Shown in pieces: positions 60,498 to 64,000 of a DNA stretch of 64,000 nucleotides. Below the pieces are notes generated by a model that made no database searches, was not told where the DNA came from, and saw only the letters and a program-made list of their open reading frames with translations. The position numbers and the translations under genes are program-made. Numbering within the stretch: the first letter of the stretch is position 1; every line of letters begins with the position of its first letter. The stretch comes from Salticus scenicus (Eukaryota > Arthropoda > Arachnida > Araneae > Salticidae), in contig OZ005651.1 in NCBI GenBank assembly GCA_963930645.1, forward strand, positions 134,231,975 to 134,295,974, written 5' to 3'.

Positions 60498-61996
60498 CCA
60501 TTTAATTCTACATTGTCCATTAAAACTTCATAGGCAGTTGAACAAATTAGCATATCATTCACAAGTTTCTTCGACACTGCACAAGTTACAAGTACATTGC
60601 CGTGTTTCCCATCATCTATCTTTAGGTCAAAAATCTTTAGAGCAGCTACTTCTGTTTCATCGAAAGCCGAAACAATTTGGATTGTTCCATCCCCTTTTCC
60701 AAAGTTGGTATCGACCAAATCTGCAAGTAAGACTGAAATTTGTGCTCCAGTATCCACTATTGCCTTCAAAACTTTTTCTCCACATTTGATATTTACGTAT
60801 TTCAAATCATCAATTCCATCTTTAATCGGCATAGAGGTTGACACAGGAATTGACACCTTAGCAGTTACAACTTCGTTCGCTGTCTTTGGCTTAACGTCTT
60901 TGGCTTCAACAACATTACTTACGGCATTACGAATTGACGTTTTCTTGGAATTCTTGGGACAAACTCTAGATAAATGCCCCAAAGATCCACACGTAAAACA
61001 AGTAGGTTTAAAACTTGTATTTTGATCAGTTCTTGGAGGAAATGATGTCCTAAATTTCCAAGATGGCTGTTCGTCTTTTTGTTTGTTGCTAAAGTCTTTA
61101 AAATCAGGTTTGTAATTACTAGTTGTTCTATGTTTCATATCACCCAAACCGGATCCCTTAGCATTCAATCGTACACTTTCGTACTCATCCAACTTATCAG
61201 CTAAAATACCCGGAACAAGTAACTTAGCCCAGTCATCGACGAAATGTTCTCGGATATCACCTGGAACGCGTCTTTTTAACTGATCCGGAATCCGATTCTT
61301 CAATCCTTCAAAATCATTTACTGCAACTCCTTCAAGCCATTCCTCAAAGTAGCTTGTTATTTCGAAAACAAAGTCTCGCCAAGATCGAGTAGGGTTTCGC
61401 TGATGTTTCACAAATTTTAGTCTGAAATGTTCAGGGCCTAATTTAAATCGTTTTAATAATAAACCTTTGATATAATCATAATCGTCAAATTTTTCTTCTG
61501 ATTCACGAGCTATTAATTGAGTGATTTCTTTTGGCATAAGAGCTAAAAGAGCTGACACCCAGTTACATTTATCTAGATTAATTTTCTTGGCTTGACGCTC
61601 AAACAAAGTCAAGAACAGCACTATATCTCCATCTCTCATTTCGAATTTTGGAACGATTTTTGTTAAATCTTGCGTACTACTCTTAGCTTCAGAAATCGGT
61701 GCTACTTTAAACTTTTCAGCTTCCAAACGGATTTTTTCTAACTCAAATTCATATTCGCGTTTTTGTTTTTCAATCTCTTGCTCTTGGAATTGCTTTTCAG
61801 CGTCTTGTTTCTCATGGAGCTTCCTATCTTCGATAATAATGTCGAGCTGATTCTTAGTAAACTCTTCGTCATATTCTTTATCTTCGGTAATTAATTTGCG
61901 TAAATCGCTTACAGTCATTTCATTCGTGACCTGAAGATTCAACTCCACAGCCAACAATTTCAAATCCTCTTTCTTTGCGCGACCCAAATATGCCAT
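60365..61996 (-). CDS. gag: Gag-protease polyprotein of element 2
   Basis: It starts at the ATG at 61996, since a TAG lies in frame four codons upstream; 543 residues. A SAP-like segment (1-45, YLGRAKKEDLKLLAVELNLQ) is followed by a coiled coil (45-97), a capsid-like region (110-277) whose part 190-276 has SCAN-like spacing (FRLKF, SW, WLEGV, DFEGLK, DQLKRRV, DEYESVR), and one zinc knuckle C333-X2-C336-X4-H341-X4-C346. The protease has VDTGAQISVL with D415 and a C-terminal DMLICS in place of the common LLG. Gag packages RNA and forms particles; protease processes them. After about residue 495 the frame leaves the protease pattern; pol continues in the -1 frame at about 60497. Confidence 0.92.
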   Translation of the reverse strand: MAYLGRAKKEDLKLLAVELNLQVTNEMTVSDLRKLITEDKEYDEEFTKNQLDIIIEDRKLHEKQDAEKQFQEQEIEKQKREYEFELEKIRLEAEKFKVAPISEAKSSTQDLTKIVPKFEMRDGDIVLFLTLFERQAKKINLDKCNWVSALLALMPKEITQLIARESEEKFDDYDYIKGLLLKRFKLGPEHFRLKFVKHQRNPTRSWRDFVFEITSYFEEWLEGVAVNDFEGLKNRIPDQLKRRVPGDIREHFVDDWAKLLVPGILADKLDEYESVRLNAKGSGLGDMKHRTTSNYKPDFKDFSNKQKDEQPSWKFRTSFPPRTDQNTSFKPTCFTCGSLGHLSRVCPKNSKKTSIRNAVSNVVEAKDVKPKTANEVVTAKVSIPVSTSMPIKDGIDDLKYVNIKCGEKVLKAIVDTGAQISVLLADLVDTNFGKGDGTIQIVSAFDETEVAALKIFDLKIDDGKHGNVLVTCAVSKKLVNDMLICSTAYEVLMDNVELNGCMNHVALKKKIRKNMMKRKTSQPPFNLMLRLPMMKAMGIKKIL

Positions 61997-62972
61997 CTTA
62001 TACACCTAAAACTTTCTGAACTAGAAACTTAGCAAAAATTCCTCAAGGTGGTGCTGATTAAAACACTTTGTTAAATATTAATGGAAATAAAATTATATAC
62101 CATACGCAAAACCCATAATTTATACCTAAAGCAATTGATATCTATATAAATTTCTTTACTTAGCTTATGAATCAAATTGACTTTAAAAATACATGAATGA
62201 TATTTTCACACATTAGAAATAATTTAAAACACACTGTCGTGCATATTTACATTTCCTTACGCAATGAAATATAAAATAAAATTCTTTTCTTATTTATCCA
62301 ATTTATTTTTTATTGAAACCAACACTTTTATTTCATATGAAATGAATAAACAAACATTTCTATCATAAGCTTACTTCAACGTTTGTAAAAAAAATAAACA
62401 ATTAAAAAAAAAAAAAAATGTAATCTTTAACACTTTTTATATAATTACCATGTGTCATAAGCATAAACACAGAAAAGAAAAAAAAAATTACTCTTTCTAT
62501 AAAATAATGAAATGAACAAAAAAAAAAAAAATAATAATAATAATAACGCAGACGATTTTCGTCAGCATTAGCTATTTCGTTCGAAAACAAACTAATTTAT
62601 TATGGCTCGTTATTAAATGAAATAAACAAAACACTATTTGTGTAATTTCAGCACTTAATAACTAAATTGAATCAACTCTCATATATATTTCATATTAGGT
62701 ACATTCATTAAAATATAAATATTCTAAAAAAAAATAGATTTTCCAATTTCAGGAACAAAATACGATATTTACTCTTATTTATTTCATCACACAAAATACT
62801 TTTAACTCTATATTTCGGAGAGCAAACAACAACAACAAAAAAAAAATATATATATATATGTATATATATCAAACTGAGGGGGAAAATATCAAGATCTACA
62901 GTTGTAGATATTTAACAGATAACTCTATATTTTTTGAAGTAAATAAAAAAAATTACATTGTATTAAAATTAA

Positions 62973-63412
62973 TATTCACTGGCGTGAAATATTAAACCTT
63001 TATTCACTGCCGTAAATAAATGTAATTAATACATATACGCTGTATTAAAATTAACAATCACTGGCGTGACGTTGTATGCTGTTATTTACCAGCGTAAAAT
63101 ATAATACACTTAATACATTCACACTGTATTAAAATTGACATTCACTGGCGTGAACTTTATTCGAATGTATTTGAGAACAAAAACTTAGAACTGGCGTTCT
63201 ATTATGTATATAATTTTACGTTATAATACCAACAAAAAAAAAAAATTAACACAGAATTAGCACTGGCGTGCTTCTTAACGAATATTTATTTTGCACTGGC
63301 GTGCTTCTTATCGAATATTTATTTTGCACTGGCGTGCTTCTTATCGAATATTTATTTTGCACTGGCGTGCTTCGTATCGAACATATTCAAAAATATTAGA
63401 ACTGACGTTCTA
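62973..63412 (-). other. Array of eleven covarying hairpins in the element 2 leader
   Basis: Cores lie at 62977, 63005, 63059, 63087, 63143, 63189, 63261, 63294, 63327, 63360 and 63400 (10 bases each). On the plus strand each has a 4-base centre, mostly TGGC, between complementary arms: TTCAC/GTGAA, TTTAC/GTAAA, AGAAC/GTTCT and AGCAC/GTGCT. The arms differ between copies but stay paired. In the copy at 63005 the one non-Watson-Crick pair is C:A on the plus strand but U:G in the element's sense RNA. Several stems extend to 8-10 bp with a bulge. Spacing is irregular except for the last tandem part. This suggests RNA structure kept by selection, for example in packaging; the function is unknown. 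Confidence 0.75.
63259..63392 (-). repeat. 33-bp tandem repeat, about four copies
   Basis: Exact 33-bp spacing between cores at 63261, 63294, 63327 and 63360; the unit runs CACTGGCGTGCTTCTTA then TCGAATATTTATTTTG. Copies 2 and 3 are identical, copies 1 and 4 differ slightly. This amplified part supplies four of the eleven hairpins, with shorter stems. Confidence 0.9.
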
Positions 63413-63543
63413 TTTTCATTTTATGTTATAAAAAAAAAAAAAAAAAACATTTTTTAAAATGTACACTTAAAATATTTGGGCATATACACGAAAGCTCTTA
63501 CCTTCCCCATTTTCTAGGTATCCTTTTCTATCCTACTAAAAGG

Positions 63544-63551
63544 CTGCGCCA
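63544..63551 (-). other. Primer binding site of element 2
   Basis: On the minus strand TGGCGCAG directly abuts the 5' LTR. It matches the 3' end CTGCGCCA, found in some arthropod tRNA-Ser species and used by 17.6/297-type elements. The match is only about 8 bases, so the tRNA identity is tentative. Confidence 0.6.
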
Positions 63552-63850
63552 GTAAAATTCTATCCTGGTCACTGCTTGATTGGAGACACCATCACTTAAA
63601 ATTAAATGAATTCAGTCGTGGCTTTGGAATAAAAAAAACATCGTGCTTGAAGACGAAACATTTAATAACACATTACTAAAACTTCACAAAACATATATAA
63701 AACATTTAGAACACAAATAAAAATATTCTACGCGAACCAACTCTAAACATGTCAATTCTTCTCGTCCATTCCAACTCCGTTCTCTCTTCCTTGGCTGTTG
63801 CCACCTATCTCCTGTCAAATACCACTTCATGACGTCATGGAACTTTACTC
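63552..63850 (-). repeat. 5' LTR of element 2
   Basis: 299 bp, matching 56835-57133 with two differences. It is followed on the plus strand by TTGCA and unrelated flank. It carries the same TGACGTCA site (63830-63837). Promoter elements beyond that were not assigned. Confidence 0.93.
63830..63837. promoter_or_regulatory. TGACGTCA (CRE/ATF-type) site in the 5' LTR
   Basis: Copy of the palindromic bZIP-type site in the LTR that would drive transcription of element 2. The motif is exact; activity is inferred. Confidence 0.45.
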
Positions 63851-63855
63851 TTGCA
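63851..63855. repeat. Target site duplication TTGCA (right)
   Basis: Right copy of the 5-bp duplication flanking element 2. Confidence 0.85.
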
Positions 63856-64000
63856 TTTAAAGCTTGACGAAAAATTTGTTAATTAGTACTAAAATATTTA
63901 CTGGAATGGTGTAGATTTAGGGTTTAAGGCGATTTTCTACTTTAGGGAACTCTTGTTGCTTCGTAGGAATGCCCACAATCGTGTTATTATAAGGAAGGGT
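63856..64000. other. Right flank of element 2
   Basis: Short noncoding sequence without a recognised feature. Confidence 0.5.

Larger units (their letters stand above)
62006..63501 (-). other. Candidate leader intron of element 2
   Basis: On the minus strand GGGGAAG|GTAAGAGC gives a strong donor at 63501, about 50 bases after the primer site, and AGTTTTAG|GTGTATAAG an acceptor-like end at 62006, ten bases before the gag ATG. The hairpin array would lie inside. Element 1 has a comparable donor and the same TTAG|GT before gag. No transcript evidence is available here. Confidence 0.4.
61997..63543 (-). other. 5' leader of element 2
   Basis: A long untranslated region of about 1.55 kb, mostly very AT-rich with A-runs (62405-62418, 62520-62530, 63432-63448). 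Its LTR-proximal third carries the hairpin array and the 33-bp tandem repeats listed separately. Confidence 0.7.
56835..63850 (-). mobile_element. Complete Gmr1-like Ty3/gypsy retrotransposon, element 2
   Basis: A 7016-bp element read on the minus strand: 5' LTR (63552-63850), primer site, long leader with a hairpin array, gag-protease, integrase, reverse transcriptase, RNase H, 3' UTR, polypurine tract, 3' LTR (56835-57133). Integrase precedes reverse transcriptase, the order of Ty1/copia, while the proteins are Ty3/gypsy-like. This is the arrangement reported for the Gmr1-like group. There is no envelope frame. LTRs differ at 2 of 299 positions and TTGCA flanks the insertion, so it is recent. 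Confidence 0.93.

Noticed and set aside
60480..60500. Classical programmed -1 slippery heptamer at the gag-pol junction
   Set aside because: A-rich text is present, but no X-XXY-YYZ heptamer in the gag frame was found at the overlap.
58232..61025. Plus-strand frames of 75-142 codons within element 2
   Set aside because: They are antisense to gag and pol and have no independent support.
63259..63392. CRISPR-like array of 33-bp units
   Set aside because: The units are contiguous with no variable spacers, the genome is eukaryotic, and the repeats belong to a retrotransposon leader.

Overview
The window is AT-rich eukaryotic DNA crowded with poly-A/T runs, (TA)n arrays and transposable-element debris. 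No host protein-coding gene can be recognised. The Gag proteins, the mix of TA-target DNA elements and the base composition suggest an arthropod, most likely an arachnid such as a spider; this is judged from family resemblance only.

The coding content lies at the two ends, in two Ty3/gypsy-type retrotransposons, both on the minus strand. At the left edge (1-4418), element 1 shows its 5' LTR, a tRNA-Leu-type primer site, a leader and an uninterrupted 911-codon reading frame that leaves the window. That frame encodes Gag, a protease-like segment and integrase, with no reverse transcriptase between protease and integrase. At the right end (56835-63850), element 2 is complete: 299-bp LTRs that differ at only 2 positions, a TTGCA target duplication, a primer site, a polypurine tract, and Gag, protease, integrase, reverse transcriptase and RNase H in that order. 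Integrase before reverse transcriptase is the Ty1/copia order on a Ty3/gypsy-type body, as in the Gmr1-like group first reported from deuterostomes. Both Gags have a SAP-like N-terminus, a coiled coil, a SCAN-like capsid segment and one CCHC knuckle. Element 2 is young by its LTRs, yet its coding region is split into three frames by two -1 shifts.

The most unusual structure is in the 1.5-kb leader of element 2: eleven short hairpins between about 62970 and 63412. Their stem sequences change while pairing is kept, and the tetraloop is nearly constant. They lie between a good splice donor and the gag start.

The middle (4419-56829) is noncoding. It holds a dead Tc1-like element next to the element 1 LTR; foldback elements at 6578-7689, 37165-38045 and 46146-48575; a pogo/Tigger-like relic (48608-50263) with eight copies of a 13-bp motif and a nested piggyBac-type MITE; further MITEs of Tc1, piggyBac and hAT type; a hairpin-headed repeat family in five places; a 1.17-kb direct duplication; and many microsatellites.
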